Below, piece by piece: positions 44,760 to 53,296 of a stretch of DNA of 64,000 nucleotides. Positions within the stretch are counted from its first letter, which is position 1. Every line of letters begins with the position of its first letter. The stretch covers positions 116,102-180,101 of the forward strand of contig JAYPYV010000001.1 of the NCBI GenBank assembly GCA_038136035.1, written 5' to 3'. The notes under the pieces are model-generated. The model saw only the letters and a list, made by a program, of their open reading frames with translations. It was not told the origin of the DNA and searched no databases. Source of the stretch: UBA9926 sp023261215. GTDB lineage: Bacteria > Pseudomonadota > Gammaproteobacteria > Pseudomonadales > Azotimanducaceae. The position numbers were made by a program, and so were the translations under genes.

Positions 44760-44849
44760 TCGGTGAGGCTTACCTTGATTCGTCACTATCGCTACGAATT
44801 CGGGCGTAACAACGATGCCCTGAATAGTGACGGGTATCAGATTCACCGA
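44760..44849. repeat. Nested three-part inverted repeat, possible structured RNA
   Basis: Three collinear stems enclose one another: TCGGTGA/TCACCGA (44760-44766, 44843-44849), TACC/GGTA (44771-44774, 44833-44836) and CGTCACTAT/ATAGTGACG (44781-44789, 44824-44832). That is 20 bp of pairing in 90 nt. It could be a structured RNA on either strand or a DNA hairpin element; no known RNA family is recognised. Confidence 0.55.
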
Positions 44850-44896
44850 CCATCGATCCGCGTTGTGTCGCAATCGAGTTTGAGACGCAGCCACGA

Positions 44897-44951
44897 GCGA
44901 TCTGATCCGAGCGCAATCCCCAAAGATGACGACCTTCATTAACCTCATGAG
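44897..44951. repeat. 55-bp direct repeat, left flank of second scaffold gap
   Basis: Identical to 45052-45106. Same length as the repeat at the first gap, pointing to a fixed assembler overlap. Confidence 0.95.
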
Positions 44952-45051
44952 NNNNNNNNNNNNNNNNNNNNNNNNNNNNNNNNNNNNNNNNNNNNNNNNN
45001 NNNNNNNNNNNNNNNNNNNNNNNNNNNNNNNNNNNNNNNNNNNNNNNNNNN
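44952..45051. other. Assembly gap, 100 N
   Basis: Exactly 100 N between identical 55-bp flanks; likely no missing sequence. Confidence 0.97.
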
Positions 45052-45106
45052 GCGATCTGATCCGAGCGCAATCCCCAAAGATGACGACCTTCATTAACCT
45101 CATGAG
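45052..45106. repeat. 55-bp direct repeat, right flank of second scaffold gap
   Basis: Second copy of 44897-44951. Confidence 0.95.
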
Positions 45107-45814
45107 GCTATGAAGCCACTAATCAAAGGTGCAAAGGGGCAAAGGCGAGAAGTAGCGATCTTCGGGATCAAAGGTTATCAAATCGAACATAAGGTCCCTT
45201 TTTTAGGTCTTCCCCGCCTTGATCTTGCGCTTAAACGGGCGAAACGCGCGTCAAAAGCCGACAGAACGCTTGCCTGCACTGGCTAAATCAGTGTTATGCT
45301 GCCTCATACATCAAATCTATGATGGTAATTAAACGTTTTCGGCGTCGTCTTTGCTTGCTGGGCGGCGATAGAGGTTCGGCTCACGTCATGCCAGCTGAAA
45401 AGTTGGGCATCTTGGTCCGAAGGGGCCTGATACGGCGCCCACTGATCGGCATTTGGCGAGTTCATTGAGCGGCCCGGGTAAAGCGGCCCTCTTGGCTCGA
45501 AGAGGAAGCGCACAAAATCTAGATGAATCGCTGACCAAGAGTTTGGTTCGCACCGTAAAAGACTCGAATCGGCTACGGGTAATGTTTAAGCCGGCGCGCT
45601 CGTTGTCCGAGGCCTCGCAACGGCTTGCGATCCCGAGCAAAAGGTCGTGGGCACCTCCCAAAACGGATGCACTGCGAATCGACCAGGATCGGGCGGACAG
45701 AAGCAAAAAAAGAGCAACAAACCAAAGCAAGAGTAGGTAATAGCAGCAAGAAGCAAACGCCCGATGGCTAAAGTGAGAAGGTAGAAGCCAACAAATCTTA
45801 AATAGAGGGTAGGT

Positions 45815-45848
45815 GAAGGCGTTAATCGGTAGAAGGCGTTAATCGGTA
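45815..45848. repeat. 17-bp perfect tandem duplication upstream of rpoD
   Basis: GAAGGCGTTAATCGGTA occurs at 45815-45831 and again at 45832-45848, about 55 bp before the rpoD ATG. It may be a recent slip or a duplicated regulatory site in the rpoD leader. Confidence 0.85.
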
Positions 45849-45902
45849 AAGAGTGCCCTTAGGGCTGATTAAACAGGCGCGCGGCAAAGAAAGGATCTGA
45901 GT

Positions 45903-47837
45903 ATGTCAAATCAAATGAGCGAGGGTGATTTCGATTCGATCATCGAGAGTGAGTTGGTTGAAGCGTCCGAAGACGAAATGGACGCATTGGAAATTTTGAC
46001 GAGCCGCATCTCTCTCGGCGAAGACGCCGAGGAAGAAGCTGAAACGCTTGAAGTTGCGTTGGCGGGTCTATTAGATCTAGGACGACAACAAGGTTATCTC
46101 ACCTTTGATGCCATTGCAGAAATCCTGCCGCAAGACATGGCCGGTACCGATGAGTTCGAATCACTATGTCAGGCCTTCTCCGATCTCCACATTCAGATCC
46201 TTGAAACGGCGCCAAAAGATGGGGAAGAAATTAAAGGGCAGTCAGACGATGAACTCCCCGAGGAATCGCTCCTACCGATCTCGGATGCCCATGGTAAGAC
46301 CATGGATCCAGTGCGTATGTACATGCGCGAAATGGGCACCGTGCCGCTCCTGACTCGTGAAGGTGAGATTGTGATTGCCAAGCGGATTGAAGATGGAATC
46401 CGCGATGCCATGCGCGTCATGGCGGGCTATCCTGGCCCGGTTGAGCGGATTGTCGATGCGTTTGACGCCATCATGGACAATGAGGAAACAGACCCGAATA
46501 ATCCGGATTTTTCATCGATCCTGGCGGGCTTTTTAGACCCCGAAACGGAGATCCCAGACACTTCGCAAATTGCCGAGGCGAAATCCAGCGGTAATTTCGA
46601 AGAAACTGAGACCGAAGACACGGGTGGGCTTGATGCTGCCCAGGTCATTGCAAGAATGACCGCCATCAAAAAGGCGAAGAAGGCGTTTGATCGAGTGGCT
46701 GCAAAAGAGCCGGCCTCCTCGACAAAATACAAGGCCGCGCTCGTCAAACTTCAAGAAAACTTTTGCCTTTTGAAGCTGGTTCCTACGCTGATGGATGACC
46801 TCATTACGACGGTTAACTCAGACATGGAAGCCATCCGTCGTCAAGAAAAGATGATCCAGGACATTTGCGTCAACAAATGCCGCATGCCGAGAGATCAATT
46901 CTTGAAGCGGTATAAAGCCAATGCCGTCGATCTCAAGTTTGTTGATCGATTAGAGAAAGCCAATGAAAAATGGGCCTCAAAGGTCACAGCGAATCGCGTC
47001 ACGTTGCGTCACGCAGTCAAGACAATTTTAAGAATCGAAGAAGAAGTAGGAAGGCCACTTTCAGAGATCCGCGAAACCAACAAGCAGCTTAACAAGGCCA
47101 TCATCCACATGCGGGCTGCTAAGAAGGACATGATTGAAGCTAACCTCCGGCTGGTGATTTCAATCGCAAAGAAATACACCAACCGAGGTCTTCATTTCTT
47201 AGATCTGATTCAAGAAGGCAATATCGGCTTAATGAAGGCCGTCGACAAATTCGAGTATCGGCGTGGCTTTAAATTTTCCACCTATGCTACTTGGTGGATT
47301 CGTCAGGCCATCACTCGATCAATTTCCGATTTGGCAAGAACCATTCGCGTGCCCGTCCATATGATGGAAACGGTGAATAAAATTAATCGCTTGAGTCGAC
47401 AATTGCTCCAGGAATTGGGTCGTCCCGCCACGATTGAAGAACTCAGCGAAAAGATGGAGCTGCCGCAGGATAAAGTCATTAAAGCTTTGGATGCAGCAAA
47501 ACAACCGATTTCGCTTGAGACCCCAGTGGGCGATGACGATGACTCCACTATTTGGAATCTAGTGAGCGACACGTCAATCGAGTCACCTCTGGATCAAGCC
47601 TCTGACGAAGGGCTTCGCGAGACCACAAATGATGTGCTGCAAGCACTCACCGAACGAGAGGCAAAAGTGCTCAGAATGCGGTTCGGTATCGATATGAATA
47701 CTGACCACACGCTGGAAGAAGTGGGTCGCCAATTTTCTGTCACAAGAGAGAGAATTCGCCAGATCGAAGCGAAAGCGCTGCGAAAACTCAGGCATCCGTC
47801 TCGTTCCGAGCAACTCAAGAGCTTCATCGAGCGGTAA
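45903..47837 (+). CDS. rpoD: RNA polymerase sigma factor RpoD (sigma-70)
   Basis: Primary sigma factor, 644 residues. Region 1.1 (about 15-90), region 1.2 (DPVRMYMREMGTVPLLTREGE), an acidic non-conserved insert (about 190-290), region 2 (GNIGLMKAVDKFEYRRGFKF, FSTYATWWIRQAITR), region 3 and the region 4 helix-turn-helix (VTRERIRQIEAKALRKLRHP). A ribosome-binding site AAAGGAT stands before the ATG. dnaG is not upstream, unlike the usual macromolecular synthesis operon. Confidence 0.98.
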   Translation: MSNQMSEGDFDSIIESELVEASEDEMDALEILTSRISLGEDAEEEAETLEVALAGLLDLGRQQGYLTFDAIAEILPQDMAGTDEFESLCQAFSDLHIQILETAPKDGEEIKGQSDDELPEESLLPISDAHGKTMDPVRMYMREMGTVPLLTREGEIVIAKRIEDGIRDAMRVMAGYPGPVERIVDAFDAIMDNEETDPNNPDFSSILAGFLDPETEIPDTSQIAEAKSSGNFEETETEDTGGLDAAQVIARMTAIKKAKKAFDRVAAKEPASSTKYKAALVKLQENFCLLKLVPTLMDDLITTVNSDMEAIRRQEKMIQDICVNKCRMPRDQFLKRYKANAVDLKFVDRLEKANEKWASKVTANRVTLRHAVKTILRIEEEVGRPLSEIRETNKQLNKAIIHMRAAKKDMIEANLRLVISIAKKYTNRGLHFLDLIQEGNIGLMKAVDKFEYRRGFKFSTYATWWIRQAITRSISDLARTIRVPVHMMETVNKINRLSRQLLQELGRPATIEELSEKMELPQDKVIKALDAAKQPISLETPVGDDDDSTIWNLVSDTSIESPLDQASDEGLRETTNDVLQALTEREAKVLRMRFGIDMNTDHTLEEVGRQFSVTRERIRQIEAKALRKLRHPSRSEQLKSFIER

Positions 47838-48320
47838 CTAGCAGCCCCACCGCAGTAAGAGGTGAGTGAGCGTTCGAGGCGTGCGCATCGTCGGGGCTTC
47901 GCGACTTGCCAATGGGTCCGCTCGCATTCAGTGGCGTTTAGGGTCGAGCGAACATTGTGGCGAGCGCAACGCACTTATAAAACCCTTTGAGGCGCGAGGC
48001 CATCATGTTCGCAGGGCTGGAGATGTCAGCCCTATAGTTAGCCCTTTTAAAAACGCCCCTCCTAAGGTGTTCCGTTTGAATCTCACTTTCTAGGGATGTT
48101 CGAGTAAATCTGCTCGAATTGATCGGTCACCCTGAGCTTGGCGCGACGGCAAGGCGCCGATGCCTCCGTCCGTTAGCAACTCATGCAGACGCTAGGTGCA
48201 GGAGCTCGGTCCACCCATTGATTCTGTTTTTCTTTGAGGCTTGCGCGATCAATTGGGGCAATTGAAAGGCGGTCGCTTTCCACGTCATGATGGGAGCCCG
48301 AAAGCCAAGAGAGTGTTGAG
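47838..48320. other. Intergenic stretch after rpoD
   Basis: About 480 bp with no supported gene or tRNA. A hairpin AGGGCTG/CAGCCCT (48013-48019 with 48027-48033) could be the rpoD terminator, although its T run is delayed and short. A small TTCGAG/CTCGAA hairpin lies near 48100. Confidence 0.45.
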
Positions 48321-49025
48321 TTGAAAACGTTGGGTATTTTGGGCGGGATGTCCGCGGCATCAACACAGCTCTACTATCGCGAGCTCTGCAACATCGCGCG
48401 TGCGGATCGTGGTGGTCTTTACTCGCCAGAGTTGCTTATTCGATCTGTGAACTTCTCCGAGATTGAATTGCTTCAAGCCCAAGATCGTTGGGAAGAGGCT
48501 GGTATTCGACTCAATCTTGAAGCCAAAGCATTGGAGCGCGGTGGCGCGCATATCCTCGGTCTTGCGACCAATACCATGCATAAAGTGGCAGAACAGATGA
48601 TGCGGGGCGTGGGAATCCCACTGGTTCATATTGCAGACGCCACGGCGGCTCGGCTGGTTGAGCAGGGGTTCACTAGACCAGGATTGATGGCTACCGCGTT
48701 CACTATGGAACAAACGTTTTATATTGAGCGGTTGATTGAGCGTGACCTGATGCCCGTTATTCCAGGGCCCTCAGACCGACAAATGATTCATCAAGTGATC
48801 TATGAAGAACTCTGTCAGGACATCATTCGTGATCAGAGCCAGCGCGCGTTTGTCCAGGTTGCTGAGCGATTGAAAGCTGAAGGCGCAGACGCGTTGATTT
48901 TGGGTTGTACAGAGGTGGCGCTTCTTTTAAATGATCACAATTCGCCGTTACCTGTTTTCGACACCACGCGCATCCATTGCGAAGCGTTGTATGCGGCTGC
49001 GACCAATGAGCGTGGGCATTTTTAA
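48321..49025 (+). CDS. Aspartate/glutamate racemase family protein
   Basis: Cofactor-independent racemase fold of 234 residues. The first catalytic position, normally Cys, is Thr83 (LATNTMH), and the second is Cys196 (ILGCTEVALL). This Thr/Cys arrangement matches the E. coli L-Asp/Glu-specific racemase, which acts preferentially on L-amino acids. Start appears to be TTG 48321 (MKTLGILGGMS). Probable role: production or removal of D-Glu or D-Asp; a D-aminoacylase-like gene lies at 59-60.5 kb but a link is speculative. Confidence 0.88.
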   Translation: MKTLGILGGMSAASTQLYYRELCNIARADRGGLYSPELLIRSVNFSEIELLQAQDRWEEAGIRLNLEAKALERGGAHILGLATNTMHKVAEQMMRGVGIPLVHIADATAARLVEQGFTRPGLMATAFTMEQTFYIERLIERDLMPVIPGPSDRQMIHQVIYEELCQDIIRDQSQRAFVQVAERLKAEGADALILGCTEVALLLNDHNSPLPVFDTTRIHCEALYAAATNERGHF

Positions 49026-49108
49026 ATGACGCATAGAATTAAGCACCACTGCGTCCTTGGGCCTTCGGGCCCTTCGCGAGCTGCGCTGAGTGCTAGGAGG
49101 AAGTCGAA

Positions 49109-49519
49109 TTGATCAAAGCATTTTTCTCGCCCCGACCTTGGTGGGCCAACGGGTTGTTACTATTTTGTGCCTACATGACATTTGTCTATTTACCGTTTGA
49201 TCTTTTTTATAAGCCAGTAACTCAAGATCAAGAAGTTTGGTTCGGTATTTTATTTACCGGCTGGTCGGCCAAATTGCTCGCCATTCCTCATTGGTTTGTT
49301 TATGCCTGGGGCCTCTATGGTTTCTATCATATGCAAAAGTGGATGTGGCCCTGGGCAGGACTCTATGTTGTGCAAGTGGGTATCAGTATGTTGGTGTGGC
49401 AGCTGAGCGATACCCGAGGCACGGGCCTCGTGTCAGGGTTGATCGGTCTCTTTATTTTCGCGGGCTTAGCGATCTTGCTTTTGCGTCGACCATCCCCTTT
49501 CACTCGGCGTACGCCTTGA
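49109..49519 (+). CDS. Small integral membrane protein, unknown function
   Basis: 136 residues rich in aromatic residues with four predicted membrane helices: around 14-34 (LLLFCAYMTFVYLPF), 45-68 (FGILFTGWSAKLLA), 74-94 (WGLYGFYHM, WAGLYVVQVGISML) and 108-126 (GLIGLFIFAGLAILLL). Start is TTG 49109 with a strong AGGAGG site, which is why I accept it. I do not recognise the family. The next gene is an SDR 320 bp away, so operon membership is uncertain. Confidence 0.7.
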   Translation: MIKAFFSPRPWWANGLLLFCAYMTFVYLPFDLFYKPVTQDQEVWFGILFTGWSAKLLAIPHWFVYAWGLYGFYHMQKWMWPWAGLYVVQVGISMLVWQLSDTRGTGLVSGLIGLFIFAGLAILLLRRPSPFTRRTP

Positions 49520-49838
49520 GTCCATCCGGGTTCCTCAGGCATGCTGGACGACCATTGAGCGCCCAACATCGCACGAACCCTCGGAATCCACTTGGCGCCT
49601 TGGGATCTGATCTGCAGGGTGCTTTGATTCGGAGCGCGGCTTTGGCCAGGGCCTCGAACCAGGCCTTTGGGCTAAATCGGCGGTGAGGACAGTATCAGCA
49701 GGACCGGATTGCTTTCCCCTAAAGCGGGGGCGTTCGCTGCGCTGCTCAGCCGATTGGCCACAGAAGCTTTGCCTGGCCTGATGGGACTGGGCTTGTTCAA
49801 AATCAAATCATGTACACATGACGAAGAGGAAATGACAA
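49520..49838. other. Intergenic stretch before SDR gene
   Basis: About 320 bp without a supported gene. A short inverted repeat TCATGT-AC-ACATGA (49808-49821) sits about 17 bp before the SDR ATG and could be a repressor operator. Confidence 0.4.
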
Positions 49839-50798
49839 ATGCAGAGCTTTGCCAACAAAGTGGCCGTCGTGACCGGGGGTGGTACGGGCATGGGTCGTGC
49901 CCTGACCCTTGCCTTGTCGAAAGCCGGAGCCGAAGTCGCGATTTGCGACGTTTCAGAAACCAACATGCAGGAAACCCAATCGTTAGCTGAGTCGGCTGGA
50001 GGTGCGCGAGTGACCACCTGTGTGTGCGATGTCTCGAGTGAGTCGCAGATGAATGCCTTCCAAGCGCATGTCGCGAATCACCACGGCGATACGGTGCATC
50101 TCCTTTTCAATAACGCCGGTATTGGCGGTGGTGGGGGATTCGTCGCCGGGCCGCGCGATGATTGGGAGCGAACCTTTGGCGTTTGCTGGTTTGGAGTTTA
50201 CTTTGGTTGTCGGGCGTTTGTGCCAATGATGTTGGGTGCCGATGAGGCACACATTATCAACACCTCGAGCGTGAATGGCTTTTGGGCCAGTATTGGACCG
50301 AACACCCCGCACACGGCCTATGCCGCTGCAAAGTTTGCCGTCAAAGGGTTTAGCGAAGCGCTTATCACGGATCTTCGAATCAACGCCCCGCATATTCATG
50401 TGTCCGTGGTCATGCCCGGCCACATTGGAACCTCCATTGCGATCAATTCTCGGAAGGTCCTTGGCCATTCTGATGCGCTAGAGATGAGTGAAGACGAGGT
50501 GAAAGAGCTTCGAGAACGGCTGATGCATCAACAAGGTGATGCAGCGGCTCACGTGATGAATCTAAGCGATGATCAGTTGCGTGAAATGGTGCACCAGCAA
50601 GGTCTTCAGTTCAGAGATCAGGCGCCCACGACCGCTGAACAAGCGGCAGAGATCATTTTGCAAGGCGTGAGAGATAATCAGTGGCGAATCTTAGTTGGCG
50701 AAGATGCTCATCAACTTGACGCAAGAGTGAGAGCCAACCCTTGGGACGTCTACGAACACGATTTCAGAGCGTTGACCAGTATTACTGAAGCGAATTGA
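49839..50798 (+). CDS. Short-chain dehydrogenase/reductase, long form
   Basis: SDR of 319 residues, longer than classical members because of a helical C-terminal extension. TGGGTGMG cofactor motif, NNAG, Ser in NTSSVNG and YAAAK. C-terminal half includes a substrate loop rich in charged residues (EMSEDEVKELRERL). Substrate unknown. The downstream dehydratase starts 9 bp later, so they are likely co-transcribed. Confidence 0.88.
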   Translation: MQSFANKVAVVTGGGTGMGRALTLALSKAGAEVAICDVSETNMQETQSLAESAGGARVTTCVCDVSSESQMNAFQAHVANHHGDTVHLLFNNAGIGGGGGFVAGPRDDWERTFGVCWFGVYFGCRAFVPMMLGADEAHIINTSSVNGFWASIGPNTPHTAYAAAKFAVKGFSEALITDLRINAPHIHVSVVMPGHIGTSIAINSRKVLGHSDALEMSEDEVKELRERLMHQQGDAAAHVMNLSDDQLREMVHQQGLQFRDQAPTTAEQAAEIILQGVRDNQWRILVGEDAHQLDARVRANPWDVYEHDFRALTSITEAN

Positions 50799-50807
50799 TC
50801 ACGTAAC

Positions 50808-51779
50808 GTGAATTCAGAACTTGCCGAGCTCGAGTCCGCAACGAAGATCGTTTACGACCGTCTCGATCCAACGCCCCAGATCCGCTGGCCGCTGCTTGAG
50901 GCTCGGTTCGGCTGCCCTGTTTGGCTGAAACACGAAAACCATCTCCCCACGGGTGCTTTTAAGGTGCGCGGGGGGCTTGTTTACTTTCATCACTTGCTGG
51001 CAAGTGGCGCGACCCCATCGGTCATATGCGCGACTCGTGGTAATCATGGGCAAAGTGTGGCATTCGCAGCGCGCGCTGCGGGTGTGAAGGCCCTCATCGT
51101 TGTGCCCAAAGAGAATAACCCAGACAAAAATGATGCCATGAAAGCCCTCGGTGCCGAGCTCGTAATTCATGGTGAAGACTTCATTCAGAGTCTCAACTTC
51201 GCGCAAGATCTAGCTCAAAGCGAAGGCCATCACTGGGTGCCTTCTTTTCATTCGCATCTCGTTTCTGGGGTGGGCACTTATGCATTAGAGCTCCTTCGTG
51301 CTGCACCAGATCTTCAAAGGCTATACGTTCCTATTGGCCTGGGGTCCGGGGCCTGTGGCGTTTTGAAAGCGAAAACAGCGCTAGACCATCCGGTGCAAGT
51401 GATTGGCGTCGTTTCGAGTCATGCGCCCACCTACCTTGAATCGATGATCGCCGGTCACCCCGTGATGACTGATCACGCCAATACGCTGGCTGACGGCCTG
51501 GCGGTTCGCCAGGCGAGCGCCGAAGCGCTAGAGCCTTTGAGGCGCGGACTAAGCAAAGTGATATCTGTAACGGATGACGAGGTACTCGATGCCATGGCGA
51601 TCCTCCTTTCTGATACCCACAATTTAGTGGAAGGCGCAGGTGCGGCGCCGCTTGCGGCCGCATTACGAGATCAGGACTCGATCTCGCCAGGCGATCACAT
51701 CGCCCTGGTCATATCGGGCGGAAACGTGTCGGCAGATATCTTGCAGCGTGTGCTCGGCCGGTCGAACCGAATGGGTTAG
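50808..51779 (+). CDS. PLP-dependent threonine/serine dehydratase-like protein
   Basis: Fold-type II PLP enzyme of 323 residues. PLP lysine in NHLPTGAFKVRGG, ATRGNHGQSVAFAA for the phosphate and substrate site, GLGSGACG and the tail VISGGNVSADIL. It lacks a C-terminal regulatory ACT domain, so it resembles catabolic threonine/serine (or hydroxyaspartate) dehydratases rather than biosynthetic IlvA. Start GTG 50808. Physiological substrate not established. Confidence 0.87.
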   Translation: MNSELAELESATKIVYDRLDPTPQIRWPLLEARFGCPVWLKHENHLPTGAFKVRGGLVYFHHLLASGATPSVICATRGNHGQSVAFAARAAGVKALIVVPKENNPDKNDAMKALGAELVIHGEDFIQSLNFAQDLAQSEGHHWVPSFHSHLVSGVGTYALELLRAAPDLQRLYVPIGLGSGACGVLKAKTALDHPVQVIGVVSSHAPTYLESMIAGHPVMTDHANTLADGLAVRQASAEALEPLRRGLSKVISVTDDEVLDAMAILLSDTHNLVEGAGAAPLAAALRDQDSISPGDHIALVISGGNVSADILQRVLGRSNRMG

Positions 51780-51916
51780 GGATCGTATTGCCGAACCATC
51801 CCTGTTTAGCGTTTACTCGAATTTGCTCAAACGGAGAGTGAGTGAGCGGCGCCATCGCGACTTTGGATGCCCGCGGAAACTGCCGCGCAGGTTTGTCACG
51901 CAATGAAGGAAATCGA

Positions 51917-53296
51917 TTGAATAAGCCCCAACCCAGTGGTTCTCAGCATCGAGCGCTCACCGAAGGATCGGTGGGTCATCATCTGTTCCGGTTGACTGGG
52001 TTTATGTTGCTCGGGTTCGTCTCTGTTATGGGCGCCAACCTGATGGAGTCGCTTTACATCAGTCAAGTTGGCACGCTCGAACTCGCCGCCCTTGGATTTA
52101 CCTTTCCGCTGGTCATGATGATGCAAGGGGTCACCATGGGGCTGGGTGTCGGCGCTTCCTCGGTGGTAGCCCGGAAGATTGGCGCTCACGCTTGGCCTGA
52201 AGCCAGAATCCTGATTAGCCATGCGATATGGATGGTTATCGTCTTTACCATGGTGCTATCGCTCCTGGTGTATTGGGGCGTTGGTTCGATCTTCGCGCTT
52301 CTGGGTGCTGACCCTGCCGCCGAGGCACTTGCCAGCGAGTACATGGCGCTGTGGCTTTTTGGTCTCCCCTTCTTTGCGGTGGCCATGGTGGGGTCATCGC
52401 TGATGCGGGCAGCGGGTGATGCCACCAAGCCCAGTTACTTGATGACAGTCAGTGCGTTGATCCAAGTCGGTCTGGGTCCTTTGCTTATTTTTGGTTTCGG
52501 ATCATTTGAAGGATTAGGTATGCCAGGCGCCGCCTGGTCTTTTCTCGTGGCGCGATTTGTCAGTTTCCTCATGTATATCTATTACATGCGTCGAGATGGT
52601 TTGTTGGTGCCTGGGCTGGCAGGATTCGGCGACTCGAGTCGATCAATTCTTCATGTGGGACTTCCCGCGATTGCGGCGAATCTTATTTCACCCGTGTCCA
52701 TGACGGTGATCACACGGTTACTCGCAAGCCATGGCACGGCGGTTGTGGCTGGGTTCTCAGTGGCCTCCCGGGTCGAGACCATGTTTGCAATGTTTATGTG
52801 GGCGCTCAGCATGAGCATCGCGCCGATCATCGGCCAGAATTGGGGCGCAGGTCACTTTGATCGGGTGCGGACGGCGCTGCGGAGTGCTTATGTTTTCGCC
52901 CTGGTTTGGGGCCTTTTCTCATTTTTGGTGTTGTTTACCGCAGGACCTTGGTTGCTTCATTGGGTAAACGATGATCCGGAGGTGATTGCGGCTGCCACGA
53001 CGTATTTGTCAATTCTGCCTTTGGGAATGGGGCTGATGGGCGTTATTGCAACTTCAACGTCGAGCTTTAACGCGTTGGGTAAACCTTCGCCGCCGCTGGC
53101 CATCTCAATTGTTCAGATGCTGTTTTTGTCTGTGCCGCTCGCGATTCTTGGGAATGCGTTGTTTGGTTATACCGGACTGCTGTTTGGATCTGTGCTCTCG
53201 ATCGGCCTGACAGCGATTCTGTCTTATGTCTGGCTAAGGCGAACCATCAAACGCCGGCTATCGATTGGCGAGGGAGACGCTGCGCCGGTGGGTTAA
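51917..53296 (+). CDS. MATE family efflux transporter
   Basis: Multidrug and toxin extrusion transporter with twelve predicted helices in two six-helix halves; the typical ESLYISQVGTLELAALGF helix-1 segment and GVGASSVVARKIG loop are present. Probably a Na+ or H+ coupled exporter. I start at TTG 51917, preceded at 5 bp by AAGGAA, which gives about 459 residues; an in-frame GTG at 51842 would add 25 residues without family match. Its end overlaps the convergent MFS gene by 4 bases. Confidence 0.9.
   Translation: MNKPQPSGSQHRALTEGSVGHHLFRLTGFMLLGFVSVMGANLMESLYISQVGTLELAALGFTFPLVMMMQGVTMGLGVGASSVVARKIGAHAWPEARILISHAIWMVIVFTMVLSLLVYWGVGSIFALLGADPAAEALASEYMALWLFGLPFFAVAMVGSSLMRAAGDATKPSYLMTVSALIQVGLGPLLIFGFGSFEGLGMPGAAWSFLVARFVSFLMYIYYMRRDGLLVPGLAGFGDSSRSILHVGLPAIAANLISPVSMTVITRLLASHGTAVVAGFSVASRVETMFAMFMWALSMSIAPIIGQNWGAGHFDRVRTALRSAYVFALVWGLFSFLVLFTAGPWLLHWVNDDPEVIAAATTYLSILPLGMGLMGVIATSTSSFNALGKPSPPLAISIVQMLFLSVPLAILGNALFGYTGLLFGSVLSIGLTAILSYVWLRRTIKRRLSIGEGDAAPVG

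Larger units (their letters stand above)
44375..45902. other. 1.5-kb region without convincing genes, highly structured, with scaffold gap
   Basis: Between cysQ and rpoD, where many relatives have dnaG or rpsU, I find no gene of a known family. It holds an 11-bp hairpin extended to 16 bp with a bulge (44556-44622), a nested inverted repeat (44760-44849), the second 100-N gap, and a 17-bp tandem duplication just before rpoD. Overlapping frames on both strands around 45304-45740 have no family resemblance. Base composition gives no strong coding signal by eye. Confidence 0.5.

Noticed and set aside
44757..45109. Minus-strand frame across the second N block, about 63 codons once flanks are merged
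   Set aside because: Overlaps the nested inverted repeat, has no family match, and its long version runs through N bases.
45304..45740. Three overlapping frames (two minus, one plus) upstream of rpoD, one starting with a hydrophobic segment
   Set aside because: They conflict with each other, start at TTG or without good ribosome-binding sites, and resemble no known family; not reported as genes.
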